Shown: positions 1-11,529, numbered from the stretch's first letter. The stretch: 64,000 bases of DNA from Zygaena filipendulae (GCA_907165275.2 OU015673.1:3053001-3117000); one strand, 5' to 3'. Made by a program: numbers and translations. Notes: generated by a model from the sequence alone, not told the origin.

Positions 1-4
1 GAGC

Positions 5-236
5 ACCTATTTCATGGCATGGGGTAACGTTAATACTTATAGATGTATAAGTTTTTAACGAAACCTATGGGCTGGGAGGGTAATAAATCTCTTCGGATGC
101 AACGTCTCGTATAATTATGGTCAAACATCACTAGGTAAGTTTGTTTAACCATCAATTATACTGCGACGTTGCATCCTCGAGATTTATTAGAGATGTTTTA
201 CTATGTAGATGTTTAGCGCTCACCATGAAATAGGTA
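5..236. repeat. Palindromic MITE-like element
   Basis: The outer ends are inverted copies: ACCTATTTCATGG near position 6 matches CCATGAAATAGGT near 223. An inner pair also matches: TAATAAATCTC..GGATGCAACGT (about 80-110) against ACGTTGCATCC..GAGATTTATTA (about 163-192). The interior has no reading frame. A fragment of the same family (GAGGATGCAACGTCGCAGTATAAT) recurs at about 5090-5135, so this is a repeat and not a unique hairpin. The superfamily is not assigned. Confidence 0.6.
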
Positions 237-1919
237 AAAGATAGGGAAAGAAGAACGATGATAAACCAAGTTAAATCAGCGAACACGAGTAGAGAAAAAA
301 TATAATTAGACTTGTACGAATAATTTTACAAAATATTTATATATTTTGTTTATCTTGTATTTATATAAATGTTTATTAATCAGAGTCATTATTGTAAGCT
401 GCTTCTGCAAAGAGTCTATCCTCATTTATGGGATACAGTGGGATAAAGTTAAGGCATTGTGAGTTAAAGCATTGTGAATAGGTCGTTTCGTGGTCAATAA
501 TTTTCTGTATTTAGTAAGTTTTTTTTTTTTTTTTTTCATTAGAGGTATTGACTTTCAGTTGGTTAAGCAGATCAAGGACAGCGTCTCTGCACGTTGTGCA
601 GTCGACAACGCAAGTAGAGCTATTCGTTTCTTGGTCAGTTTTTCGAGCGGAAGGCTCTCTTTTGGGTACTAATTTGTTATATTGAAAAATTTAAAGATAT
701 AGGTATATCAGCGATAAAGCAATCAATATTATTTCAGGAAGAGGCGTAACCAAGGTTTACTTGGCCGGTTTAAAACTATCATTGTGCCTGATGCTCTATC
801 GGTAGCTTATTTTTTTTTTTTTTTTTAAGCATTTGAAGAGAGAGAAGAGAGGGAAAAAAAATCGTAACGGAAGTACTAGATACTCCAATCTACCATGAGT
901 GCGTTAAAACGTCTGTAGATATGCCGAGATAAATAAAGTGGGCTTTTCTTTGGCTTTGGAAGCAAAGCAAAATTAATATCGATGATCAATTTAAAGACTG
1001 AATGAGTCAAACTCCACTCGGTATCCGACAAAGGTTTTTTAACACCTTTAAAAAATTTTGAACGGAAAAAAGTACATTTACTGTAAATAAATAAAGTATC
1101 AGTCAATATACTATGTCAAGACTCCACATCGGCTTCGCGGTTGTTTCCTAAATTTATGTACGACGCGATGTGAAGATCAAAAGAAGTCTTCCCTCGCGTC
1201 TCCTGATCTGTCGGAAACTTTGCAAAGCACATTAGACCATAAACCGATGTTCACCGATGCACGATAGGTACACCCCAACCTGTTGGAGAGGCAGCGGAGA
1301 ATATTTCCAAAGCGTTAACGGTTCTTACGAGTTTTGTTTTTTGAATGCCTAATATTTTATTATTAATCCACCATGAAAAAACTGATTCAAGGGAAGTACC
1401 TGCCTGGCATGATTTTAAAACTGTTTAAAACTCTCTCCAACAGCTTGGATTGTTTGTCTAATGGCAGTATTTTTCTGTTTGAAAACCAAAAAATATGCTT
1501 CTTTTAGGTCTATGGTCGCCATAAGCGGTTTTTAAAACACAAGTATCGTAATAGTAGCTTAGAATCTTCAAAAAAAATTGTTAGACCACATTAAAAAACA
1601 AGACCTTTTATAACTTGGACCACCGCCTTATATTGTCAGCACTTGAAATATTGTCTCCTCGCAGCTAACTTGCAACTTACCTACCCTACACTATGTTGAT
1701 TATTTTGTTCTGTGTGACTGATTTTAAATTTTATTAATGTACTCATGTAAGTGGCATGTGTCTTAATGAGTATAATAAAGATCTTAAAACCGAATAGTCC
1801 GTAGGTCTTCCATTTTGAACTGATTTGACTTGATAAACTCGTTAACTCTCGTTAACTCGTTTGAAATTCTTACCAATATTAAAAAAGCGAGAGTGTGTGT
1901 TTGCAACTCTTTCACGCAA
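237..1919. other. AT-rich intergenic stretch
   Basis: No coding signal is recognised here. It holds poly-T runs at about 520-537 and 810-826 and a purine-rich patch near 836-860. The short open frames lack splice context and have no recognisable protein character. Confidence 0.5.
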
Positions 1920-2056
1920 ATACCACTGAATGGATTATAATGAAATTCACATTAACATAGCTTATACATCAGAATAACACACAGGGCACCCTTTATTCCG
2001 GAATTCCCGCGAGGTCTGTGAAACCAACGCGGGTGAAACCGCAGGGAACAGCTAGT
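1920..2056 (+). mobile_element. Helitron-like (Lep1-type) 3' fragment
   Basis: This contains the body motif ATTCCGGAATTCCCGCG and the tail GGGTGAAACCGCAGGGAACAGCTAGT. It ends in CTAGT at 2052-2056. In full copies the tail forms a CCGCGG/CCGCGG hairpin about 10 nt before CTAGT, which is the Helitron 3' signature. It is non-coding, and another copy follows with no spacer. Confidence 0.65.
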
Positions 2057-2258
2057 CTATACTAATATTATAACGAGGAAAGATTTGATTTTTGGTTTGT
2101 TTGTTACGATTTAACTCAAAAACTACTGGACCGATTTCAAAAATTCTTTCACCATTAGAAAGCTACATTATTCTTGAGTAACATAGGCTATATTTTAATC
2201 CGGAATTGCCGCGGGAACTCCAAAACGATCACGGTTGAAACCGCGCGGGACAGCTAGT
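2057..2258 (+). mobile_element. Helitron-like (Lep1-type) element, head-to-tail copy
   Basis: It starts with TATACTAATATTATA directly after the preceding CTAGT and ends in GACAGCTAGT (CTAGT at 2254-2258). The interior has the family segments 'AAAAACTACTGGACCGATTT' and 'CCGGAATTGCCGCGGGAAC'. The junction fits insertion at the AT target left by the previous copy. Confidence 0.65.
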
Positions 2259-2509
2259 TAAGAATAAAGTGAACTTTTGAGTGTTGAAAAATTGTCAAGA
2301 CTGCACTGCAATGACTGTATAACTTAGTGGATTAGATATTGCAATATTTAGGTGGTAACTTTTAGTAGAGCTTAAAGTGTTATATTCGGGGACCGTAAAC
2401 TGGAATACAGTGCGATCAAAAGGAATTTTAAAGCTCCTTACATAATTAGGTATATAACAACTACATCTAAAATGACTAAATCATCTATAATTGATTGCCA
2501 CATACTAAA

Positions 2510-3060
2510 AATATCTAGGTGACCGAGCTTCGCTCATAGTGCTATCTGTCGTTAAGTAGAAAAAGCAGTACCAAACACTCATTTTTCATTGCCTGAAAAC
2601 ACAGATAAAACAACCCTGCATACTAAATTTCATGAAAATCTTTGGAGTCGCGTCCGAGATTCAGATTATAAGTATAATATGTATCTATACCACAGATTCC
2701 ATACTAATAATTATTATAAAACTGAAGAGTTTGTTTGTGTGCTTGAACGCGCCAATCTCAGCAACTACTGGTCCTATTTGAAACATTTTTTCAGTGTTAG
2801 ATAGCCCATTTATCGAGAAAAGCTATACAAATACATAATATGATCCCGCTAAGATCAATAAGAGCGGAGCAGCAATGAAAAATGTTACAAAGAACGGAAA
2901 AAATATTCCGTTACGCTACTTGAACGGTTAAAGTTACGCAAAAATCATGTAGTTATGGAATATATTTTGCATCAGTAAAGAATTTTTCTTAAATTAACGC
3001 GGTTGAAACCGCGGGACACAGCTAATGTATATATATATACACGAATTGCTTTTTAGTAGA
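2510..3060 (+). repeat. Composite Lepidoptera-type repeat remnants
   Basis: Segments resemble common lepidopteran dispersed repeats: 'GGTGACCGAGCTTCGCTC' at about 2518, 'ACTAAATTTCATGAAAATC' at about 2622, 'AACTACTGGTCCTATTTGAAA' at about 2762, and an (AT)n run followed by ACGAATTGC at about 3028-3050. A degenerate Helitron-like tail lies at 2995-3024. The 71-aa open frame inside is judged non-genic. Family names are from memory. Confidence 0.4.
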
Positions 3061-3569
3061 TGTAGACGATATAATCTACTTGCGTGGGATACTACCTCAG
3101 TTATTACGGTTTGTATGGTTTGGTCGTTACTGACGTTATACGTTCGTTACGTATAATAATGAATTTTTTGTCTTTTATATAGCAAATCCTGTTTTTCTTC
3201 TTATGTAAGGCCGTCTACTAGAAGCCATCCCCAACGTTTAGAGATTTTGTCGGGAATGGCCAAACACTTCTTTGATCACCAAGGGATTTTAGGATTTTTC
3301 GAGGTAAGGTATCCTCAATTACCATACTAGTGCTTGCGTCTGGTTGTTCAGTTGCTAGTAGCACTGTCATCTCCTTCTGAGTTATTTCAGGGAGTGAACC
3401 TTTCGCTGTTCACTTCGGTTTTCATCTCCGAAGGCCCAGTTCTCTTCTATGGAAAGAAATCTCGAACCAGATCGTTCGTGTAAGGGTGCACTTGTTTAAT
3501 CACCGCGACATGAAGTTGACCTTGGAAGGTACTTTAAGGGTGATCTGGACTTTAAGCGGTGCTCATTTC
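3061..3569. other. Unassigned intergenic sequence
   Basis: No open frame, repeat terminus or RNA motif was recognised. The right end grades into the satellite array that starts at about 3570. Confidence 0.4.
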
Positions 3570-4253
3570 GATCGCGAGAGCCTGGTAATATATTGCACAA
3601 ACTGTTGGGGCACTCAAATATTTTAACGTCTTTGGGCGTAATCACGTTACTACACGAGACAGATGAAGCTATCTATCATGAACACGTCAAGTAGTATAGC
3701 TTAGAGTCGACACGATCCTGGAAATGTAGTGCACAAGCTGTTGAGGCACTCGAATATTTTAACGTCTTTGGGCGTAAGCACGTTACGACGCGAGACGGAT
3801 GAAGCTATCTGTCATGAACACGTCAAGTAGTATAGCTTAGAGTCGACACGATCCTGGAAATGTAGTGCACAAGCTGTTGAGGCACTCGAATATTTTAACG
3901 TCTTTGGGCGTAAGCACGTTACGACGCGAGACGGATGAAGCTATCTATCATGAACACGTCAAGTAGTATAGCTTAGAGTCGACATGATCCTGGAAATGTA
4001 GTGCGCAAGCTGTTGAGGCACTCGAATATTTTAACGTCTTTGGACGTAAGCACGTTACGACGCGAGACGGATGAAGCTATCTATCATGAACACGTCAAGT
4101 AGTATAGCTTAGAGTCGACACGATCCTGGAAATGTAGTGCACAAGCTGTTGAGGCACTCGAATATTTTAACGTCTATGGGCGTAATCACGTTACGACACG
4201 AGACGGATGAAGCTATCTATCATGAACACGTCAAGTAGTATGTATAGCTTAGC
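3570..4253. repeat. 136-bp tandem (satellite) array, about five units
   Basis: GTCGAC landmarks fall at 3706, 3842, 3978 and 4114, giving an exact 136-bp period. A more diverged first unit starts near 3570 and a decaying last unit ends near 4253. Each unit carries two small inverted repeats: CGTAA-GCACG-TTACG, and AAGCTAT...ATAGCTT enclosing about 23 nt. The three central units differ at only a few sites. There is no open frame across the units. Confidence 0.85.
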
Positions 4254-5619
4254 CATGATTGCATCAGGAAAAATAGCCATATTCCATTCTTTCGTCAGAG
4301 TATCTTGTTATCAACCATGATCACGTAAATAATAGCAGTACATAAATAACAGGCACGTAAATAGAAGCAAGTAGTATGTGTATCTAGGTTTTCGTACAAA
4401 AGACACAATGCAAAATACAACATAGATAATGTCAACAATCAATCATTAACCACAAAGTCTGTATATACGACACATACGTAAATAAAAGCATAATAAAGCA
4501 TAAAATGAAATAAAAAGTGGGTATGCTAGCAATGTTACATTAGCTGTGCTTTTATTATGGCTATACTCGTTAAAACGATGGTTCAAGAACACACAAAGGT
4601 GGGTAATTTTACGATGAATGCATATTATCAAAGCTTTCCATTTATTTGTTTATTAATAGAATTATAATAATGTGACACCTAAAGGTGAGTAAACAACGAC
4701 TTACCATCGCATGTCTGATGCACAGGGACCGACGAAGGTAAAGCTCAATGCGCTGTAGTCGTTTTGAGATATTCGCTTCTTTCTCTTTGTTTGTACGTTT
4801 ACCCATAGTTAACCTTTAACTTCACATTATTTTATTATTTTTTGTAGGTAGGATAAAAAGTATTTTAGCTCAAGATTACAAAAAACCTATTTAGTAGTGG
4901 CGATGCCGGCACACAAAAAACGAATGAGCTGGCACGGCGGCGTGCGGCAACGCAGGCGCTACGCCGGGTGGGGCGGGGAGGAGGGGTACACAGTAGTCAA
5001 TTGAATATCTTTTTATTTTTGATTCTCCTTTATAGCTCTAAATAATTGTGTGCGATGCCAGTACATTGAAGAATGGACTACATAGTAAAACATCTCTAAT
5101 AAATCTCGAGGATGCAACGTCGCAGTATAATATGATTTAGGCAGTAAATGGTTTTTATTTATTTATTTAATTTAATCATTGAACCTATTCCGCAACTTAT
5201 TGATAACGTCTTCGTCATCAACCCGGTGTTCTGTTTTACGCAAAAAAAATTTAGAGTCAATCTTTTTTTGTATATTATGTATGTGAAATAAATCTCAGAG
5301 TAACAAAATCATGCGAAATCAAAAAAATTCGCGCACTTTGTTCTCATAAAGTGTATATGTAGTACCATTACCCTAAATAGGTAACATAATATCCCCTCAA
5401 TTCACCAGATTAATAATAAGTAAGTGGCAACTTATGAGCAGATCTGGCCTGGATCTGGCCACCCGATTCGGGGCGGTAATTGTCAAATGGCTCATGTCAA
5501 ATAGATATGGCTACGGGGCGCCTCAGGGGATAACCCCTACAACGTCACAAACTCGCAAACTCTTGCTCTCTATAAGATTAGTATAGATGTGTAAGTGTGG
5601 ATGTTTGAATGTGAGCGGA
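4254..5619. other. Intergenic; GC-rich patch and MITE fragment
   Basis: This is mostly featureless AT-rich DNA. Positions 4925-4985 form an isolated GC-rich patch (CACGGCGGCGTGCGG...) with no frame or splice signals. Positions 5090-5135 hold a fragment of the palindromic element found at the left edge of the window. Confidence 0.4.
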
Positions 5620-5629
5620 CCCACTGGGG

Positions 5630-5775
5630 CCGTATTTTTGAATCGCTCGAATTACTTTCACACACGGAATCGCGAATTCACATGCAAATTCTCATACATT
5701 TTATAAGCATTCACGCGTGAAACTTGCAATTCCGTGTGCGAAAAGTAATTCGAGCGATTGAAAAATACGACCCCT
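5630..5775. mobile_element. Short TIR MITE, about 145 bp
   Basis: The termini are inverted: GGCCGTATTTTTGAATCGCTC on the left and GAGCGATTGAAAAATACGACC on the right. Similarity continues inward through AATTACTTTCACACACGGAAT for about 45 bp per arm. CTGG lies on both sides and may be a short target duplication. It has no coding capacity. Confidence 0.7.
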
Positions 5776-5994
5776 GGTCCCCTGAAATTCGCACCCTGTG
5801 CGCACTCGTCCCCTCAAATGTTTGAGGTTGCCACTGGTCCCCTGATCTATAATTTATTTTATAATCTTATTTCCTATTCATTGATCATTCTACTAATTCA
5901 GATGTTGTCTTTCGGCTTCTGTGGTTGTGGTACCTTCGCGCACTAAAGGTAAAAATATAGTATTATAACTATGTAAATATCATATTTATTTCAT

Positions 5995-6166
5995 ACTAGC
6001 TGTGCCCCGCGATTTCACTCGCGGTAATTTTGGAGTTCCCGCGGGAATTCCATGATAAAAAGTACCTGTACCCCTGACAACGTGCATGCCAAATTTCATC
6101 CCAATCCGTTCAGCCGTTTTTGGGTGATTAAGTAACAAACATTCACACTTTCACATTTATAATATA
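5995..6166 (-). mobile_element. Helitron-like (Lep1-type) element, part 1 of interrupted copy
   Basis: Read on the plus strand this is the reverse complement of the family. It starts ACTAGCTGTGCCCCGCGATT and runs through GTTCAGCCGTTTTTGGGTGA to CACTTTCACATTTATAATA. The final TTAGTAGGAT segment is displaced to about 6673-6682 by the MITE inserted at a TA. Confidence 0.75.
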
Positions 6167-6670
6167 CACACCGGCAGAATTAGCGGAACATAAAAAGGCA
6201 GAGTATAGAAATAATTACGTATATATATTAAAACAAATAATAATTAGACGTGAAGTAATAAATTAATATACATCTTTCAACACTTTAAAAGTTTGTAATT
6301 AAATTATTAAATTTTATTTAAAATAATAATAAAAAAAAACACTTTTTCTCTAATTTGTGGGCACACAAATAATGTTGCAAATTAAAGATTACGTGATTTT
6401 AACACTAAATAAATGAACGATTAATAACGTGTGTTTCCCCTTCGTGATTCAACTTTTATTTGCAACATTGTCTGTGTTCTCACAAACTAGAGATATTTTT
6501 TTTTTAATTTTGATTACTTTTAATAAAATTTAACTAAAAACTTCTTAAAGTCGATGTTAGAAGATGTATATTAGTTTATTACTTCATGCCTGATAATAAT
6601 TTGTTTTAATACATATATGTTATTATTTCTATACTCTGCCTTTTTATGTTCCGCTAATTCTGCCGGTGTG
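6167..6670. mobile_element. Palindromic mariner-type MITE (504 bp) nested in a Helitron-like copy
   Basis: The ends are CACACCGGCAGAATTAGCGG and its inverse. TA lies on both sides (6165-6166 and 6671-6672), the target duplication of Tc1/mariner elements. Inverted similarity continues almost to the centre: the terminal ~110 bp of each arm are near-identical and the inner arms are more diverged. A transcript would fold into one long hairpin. There is no transposase, so mobility would depend on a relative. Confidence 0.85.
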
Positions 6671-6734
6671 TATATTAGTAGGATCACAGATAATTAGTTT
6701 AAAAATAATTATTATTGAGAATCAGTCTTCTAGG

Positions 6735-6830
6735 AAACAAAGTTTGTTACTCAATCACGCAAAAACAGCTAAACGGATTTGGATGAAATTCGGCATGCAC
6801 GTTGTCAGGGGTACAGAGAATTATCAATTT
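6735..6830 (+). mobile_element. Helitron-like fragment
   Basis: The family segments are present in forward orientation: 'GTTTGTTACTCAATCACGC', 'CGGATTTGGATGAAATTCGG' and 'CACGTTGTCAGGGGTACAGAG'. The 5' start and the hairpin tail are missing. Confidence 0.6.
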
Positions 6831-7179
6831 TCTGGTTTGGTTGTTATTTCTAGGTCATAGGTATATTTTAATGTACCTAGTGGATTTTGCAAAACTCTTT
6901 TTCCAATGTTCAACTTGCACTGTGTGTCTGTTTGTCTTAAATTATATAATAATATAAGCGAGAACGTGCCTGCCGTATATAGGTTGGCAGAGAGTAGAAT
7001 TTAGGAAATATGTTGTATTATCTGGTTGTAAAAAAAAAACAAAAAAAAAACTAAGTATACTTACCTACATAGAAACAAATAATAAATATTCAAAACATAC
7101 AGCCTTCAAGATAAATGTGGCGGTCTGCCAATTCCTCCACTTTTTATATCACGTAATTTCCTGCGTTATTAAACCAACT

Positions 7180-7335
7180 AACCGCTTCACGCGGTTTCAC
7201 CCGCGTGAATTCGGGGTTCCCACGAAAACTCCATATTATACCTTACGTAAGAAATTCTGTAAATTTTAGTGAAAATTCGTTAGTTTGGATAACTATTTCC
7301 GAACTATATGTAGACATGGAGACGCGAAAAGCGAC
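7180..7335 (-). mobile_element. Helitron-like fragment
   Basis: This is a reverse-orientation tail (CACGCGGTTTCACCCGCG then GGGGTTCCCACGAAAACTCC). It decays after about 150 bp and the terminal ACTAGCTG is not preserved. Confidence 0.5.
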
Positions 7336-7512
7336 TTTTTTATATTGAAACATAAATAAATAACCATAGCATATATTTTATTTATTCCATCTGCTGGAGA
7401 TTGGCTTTGGCTACATTTTCGAAGTTTTATGATTAAATTGTAATAGCTATATGTGGATAAATTTCACGGATATTTTTAAGCGGTATTATAGCATTCGACA
7501 AAGACATTAATT

Positions 7513-7630
7513 ACTAGCTGTGCCCCGCGGTTTCCCCGCGGTAATTTCCAAATCCGTTCAGCCGTTTTTGCGTGATTGAGTGACAAACATCCAAACATCC
7601 ACACTTTCACATTTATAATATTAGTAGGAT
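7513..7630 (-). mobile_element. Internally deleted Helitron-like element
   Basis: Both termini are present in only 118 bp: ACTAGCTGTGCCCCGCGG at the left and ATTTATAATATTAGTAGGAT at the right. The hairpin joins directly to the GTTCAGCCGTTTTTGCG block, so the middle is deleted. Confidence 0.75.
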
Positions 7631-8283
7631 ACTACTTATTTAAAATATTTTTTTATTGTTTCCCGAGGTTCTATTCGCATTAATTTTGAATTTCCCGCGG
7701 GAAAAGTATTTGGTCTTTTTTGTCTTAAAATTTCGTGATGCTCGGTATAGTAACAGGTAACAGACAGGCAGAAAGACTCATTTTTACATTTATAATGTTA
7801 TATGAAGTTCTACAATACGTGGGATGAAAACGACTATACAAGTCATACAAAAACTATGTTATTTTTAAAAAAAACCAGATCAAGTCTATTATAGCACGCA
7901 AAAGTTATAGTTCTAAATAATAAGCTTTTATTAATTTACGTATGTCGACGAAAATTGGTAAATTTTTCTATGCCCAATACTTCTTCCCTATTGTATTACA
8001 ATTAATTTTTCTAACTTCTTCCCTGTTTTGCCACGATAATTTTTTTTTTATTTTTTATGTCATGCAGTATTACGAGTTGCGACAGTTGGTACGGAAGCGC
8101 CCATTCTCCTTTGCGCCAAAATTAAAATGAGACAAACGACAAGAAATTAAAACTGGATGAGTGAAAAGATTACATAACTGGGAAAAGTAATAATAACTAT
8201 AAAAAAGGAACTCTGTTTATTCAAAATAGTAATACCAACATTACATTCGTTAGTGATGAAAAAATATTATACAATAGGTACAT
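7631..8283. other. Intergenic; degenerate Helitron-like remnant
   Basis: Positions 7690-7800 retain weak family similarity (TTCCCGCGGGAAAAG...CAGGTAACAGACAGGC). The rest is AT-rich with no supported gene. A 62-aa open frame at 7942-8130 is low-complexity Phe/Leu-rich and is not accepted. Confidence 0.35.
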
Positions 8284-8289
8284 ACTAAC

Positions 8290-8498
8290 CTGGAGGTAAA
8301 GAACCAATAGAGGAGGGCGGTGAATATGGCCAGCTCGGCGGCCCCGCTCGCCACCCGGACGTGCTCCACCACCGACCACACGTTGATCATGGCGTCCACC
8401 TCTGACGTACACCAGCCCTCGGCTGCTACATAACCCGACGTCCAGTTCCGCGGCACACACACAGTTTCTGTCGCAATGTTGGCTATCACTTTTTGCAC
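8290..8498 (-). CDS. Candidate exon of an unidentified membrane protein
   Basis: On the minus strand an open frame starts at an ATG (8498) and reaches a good donor, TCCAG|GTTAGT, at 8290|8289. GC content is clearly above the surroundings, as in the proven exons elsewhere in this window. The end of the frame encodes a hydrophobic stretch (AAELAIFTALLYWFF) that fits a membrane helix, preceded by a Trp/Cys-containing segment (CVPRNWTSG...EGWC). An alternative is an internal exon beginning at about 8467 after GCGACAG. No further exon was found in either direction and I do not recognise the family. Confidence 0.4.
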
Positions 8499-8799
8499 GT
8501 TTTAAAAATGGAACACACTTTGATTCCGCTGCCGTCGCGTCGATATAAAATTTCATAAAACCATTTTCGAGCGAAAGTGTTTATTACCGTTATTATTTGG
8601 TTACAATTCGAAATTTAAAAACATATTATAATCGTCTCACGTCTGCATGAAATTTAATTTATTTCAAAATAAAAATTATCTATAGTTTTGTCGATTTCGT
8701 TTTCTTCATGTAAAAATGTCAATTATTTCAATACACAGAATCGATTGAAATTCCGAATAGGTACGTTCTACTCGAGTCATAACCGTGCCAGCGATGGAG

Positions 8800-9060
8800 A
8801 GCGACTCGCGAAATCCATCACACGACACAATTATTATTTATTCGCGCGCGACCTACCCCCGCGTGGCGCGCACGCACGTCGTTATCTACTGCCTCTACGG
8901 GCGATGCTGTGCGCTGCACGCTCGCGTTTGTGTGCGCTGTGGTTTGTGACCCTGCCAAGGGTCAGCTCGGCGGGCATGTTCGATGTCCTACCAGTAATCC
9001 GAAGTATTCCACGCCAAGTCGTAACTTCGCGCGACCCACACGTGAAGCGATTGTGATTCG
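8800..9060. promoter_or_regulatory. GC-rich block, possible promoter or 5' exon of the minus-strand gene
   Basis: An isolated CpG-rich segment (CGCGCGCGACC, GGCGCGCACGCACG) lies about 300-550 bp upstream of the candidate exon at 8290-8498 in the minus orientation. Open frames on both strands cross it, which is expected from its composition. The placement suggests a promoter or first exon. No core promoter motif is clear. Confidence 0.25.
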
Positions 9061-9225
9061 ATTGGTACTGAAGCGATAACAACAACAAAGTATGTAGCAC
9101 GACGAATGTTGCAACATAGCAATGAGAAAGATTAATCAAATAATAATAATACCTTACGTGGTCGTTTTTGGGTATTATGCCTTAAATCTTGCTGATGAGT
9201 TTTAATGCTGCAAAAATATTACCAA

Positions 9226-9616
9226 TTAGCTGTTTCCCACGGTTTCACCCGCGTTAATTTCGGAGTTCCCGGGGGAATTCCGGGACAAAAAGTACCCTAT
9301 GTCCTTCTGTGTAGTGTGTACACCTGACAATGGGTATGCAAAATTTCACGATGATCAGTTGAGTCGCTAAGGCGTGAAAGTAACAGACAGACAGACAGAT
9401 ATACTTTCGCTTAGTAGGTATTGCTTTTTTCTTTTCATTTTCGAGAGTGAATTTTTCAAGTGGACGCAGAGGGCCAAATCCGAAACTACTAGGAATATCA
9501 AATTTGCTCAAAGGAATCTCAGAGTGTGTATACAAATATTAATGGTGATCGGTTTAGGAATTAGGGCGTGAAAAGGTAACAGATAGACAGAGTTACTTTC
9601 GCATTTATAATATTAT
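9226..9616 (-). mobile_element. Helitron-like composite
   Basis: It starts with TTAGCTGTTTCCCACGGTTTCACCC and continues with GGAGTTCCCGGGGGAATTCC. It then holds two successive 3'-side blocks with 'GATCAGTTGAGTCGCTAAGG' and 'GATCGGTTTAGGAATTAGGG', and ends near TTTATAATATTATATTAGTATGG. The duplicated block suggests two nested or adjacent copies. It also includes a short (ACAG)n run at about 9383-9398. Confidence 0.6.
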
Positions 9617-9719
9617 ATTAGTATGGATTTAATGTCAGAACTGCATACCACACTATTTAAACACTGTCAGAAAGTGACATTTCTTCGTTAGATAAAGATG
9701 TATTTGGCCACTAACCAAA

Positions 9720-10165
9720 ATTCAAAATTCAAAAGCTATTTATTACTTAGGATTGGTTACAATCACTTCGTCAGCAGGTTCTTAGAACTATAAATTACCG
9801 TCAGTTCGGAATACGTCCTCTACTGAGAAGAACTGACAAGAAACTCAGCAGCGCTGTCTTTTAATGATCTTACTTATAAACTAGGAGAACAAAAAATAGT
9901 AATTGGATAGAGCAATTCATTCCCAAACGTCTGTATCATTTAAATAGTCTACTACACTATAATATGCTTTATCGCATAATCTGTGTTTAATAAGTGTCTT
10001 GAATTTATTAATTGACAAATTAATTACATCGTTTGGGAGTTTGTTGTAAAAGTGTATACATTGTCCTTTAAATGACTTAGAAATTTTATGGAGCCTAGTC
10101 TTAGGACCAGTGGAACTGCAGCTTCTAAAGTAAATATCTTGAGCTTTTAAATAATTTATTTATTA
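9720..10165 (-). pseudogene. LINE fragment: reverse-transcriptase protein C-terminus and 3' end
   Basis: On the minus strand one frame reads from about 10165 to a stop at 9917-9919. It includes SCSSTGPKTRLHKIS, FYNKLPNDVINLS, NKFKTLIKHRLC and KAYYSVVDYLNDTDVWE. The pattern FYNKLP...Fk..lK..L...YYs...yl is typical of the C-terminus of CR1/Jockey-type LINE ORF2 proteins. About 200 bp of 3' UTR follows, with GCTTTTGAATTTTGAATTTTG at its end near 9720. The copy is 5'-truncated. The clade is inferred from memory. Confidence 0.7.
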
Positions 10166-10837
10166 TGATGAAGCTAATTGAAATTGACCCGTTGGAAAAA
10201 AAACAAAGAAGTCGAACATGAACGGTATTCAATATCTATGTGAGAATGAAATGTGAAGTGAAATTGTACAGAAACCCGGCTGTTTGAAGAACGATATTAT
10301 GTAGATAGAGACGTTACGCCGCACACGCACTATCAGTGTGGAAACAAAACAAATCAACAGTACGCAGGAAAATGACCTCGTTAGCATGCCTGATGCCATA
10401 AAGCTAAACTAATATAGCACATCAAACCGAACAAAGTTCAACGCAAGTTGTATTGATAAATAATAAAATAAATTACATATTATCATAATTATGCTTAATT
10501 GGAAAATTTGCGATGCTATTTAGACCTCTATAAGTTAAAACACTGTTAGACGCAATCTAATTAAATGTAAACAATATTTTATGATAGTCGCAAAATAATG
10601 CGTAATCATTTAATTAATTTTATTGAACACACCACAGATAAACAAAGGGTTAAAATATGCGTCGAAGTAAACAAAATAAATAACCTCTAAATATTGAAAT
10701 AATACGAATGCAAGAATTTATTGTAAGTAATTGTACGTAATTATTTTATTGCAATGTAAGACTAATTGTACGAAATTGTATATTATTGCATTTTTTATTT
10801 ATTTTGTGTGCGGAAGGTAAAATAAAAAAAAAGTTTT
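10166..10837. other. AT-rich intergenic stretch
   Basis: No gene, RNA or repeat terminus was recognised. The sequence is simple and AT-rich. Confidence 0.4.
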
Positions 10838-10905
10838 GAAAACTTGTCAAAATTCAATTCAAAATTCAAAAGCTATTGGTTACAATCACTTGTAATCGTC
10901 AGCAG
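10838..10905 (-). mobile_element. LINE 3'-tail fragment
   Basis: It repeats the 3' end of the LINE at 9720-10165: AATTCAAAATTCAAAAGCTATT, then GGTTACAATCACTTGTAATCGTCAGCAG with a short deletion. It has no coding sequence. Confidence 0.6.
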
Positions 10906-11529
10906 CTTGTCTTATTATGTTGAGACAAAGCTGTATGCAAATGACACATTAAAAAAAATAGAAGGATGAATCCAGTTTTGCTCAAGGTAGGTATGCAATA
11001 TGCATACTAAAAAAATGGCAGAAGGCATTAACAGATATTTTGCTAACCAAAATAGAAAAAAACAACAAAACCGTCTGCATAAGGTTATTGAGAAAATTCG
11101 ATGAGCAATATTTTTAGAACCGACTCTTCTCTGCTAAAATAACCAGATGTATAGGTAATAGGTACCTATGGCAAATCCACAACGTGTCGTGTTTTTCGAA
11201 TTTCCATTTAGCTTGGTGTTAAATCAAGTTACTACTTACCTATTGTGTAATTACAAGAAAGACTGACGCAATACTTAGATACATGTCACAATCGAAACGC
11301 CTAATAACTCATTGTAGGCTAATGAGTTCAATTTCAATTAATAGAAGTGCTTTACAATACCCAAAGAGTGTTGAAATTAAAATGTGACTTAAAACTGTTC
11401 GCACAAAAAACGTTAATCGCATCGGAATACAAAAAAAAAAATTACATAGTCCAATGGTCCATATCATGGAAAACAAGACATTCGAAGTAAAAAAAAATAT
11501 ATTAAAAAAGCTGAAAAAAGCGAACCCAT

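Noticed and set aside
3570..4253. CRISPR-like array
   Set aside because: The whole 136-bp unit is conserved, with no variable spacers, and the genome is eukaryotic.
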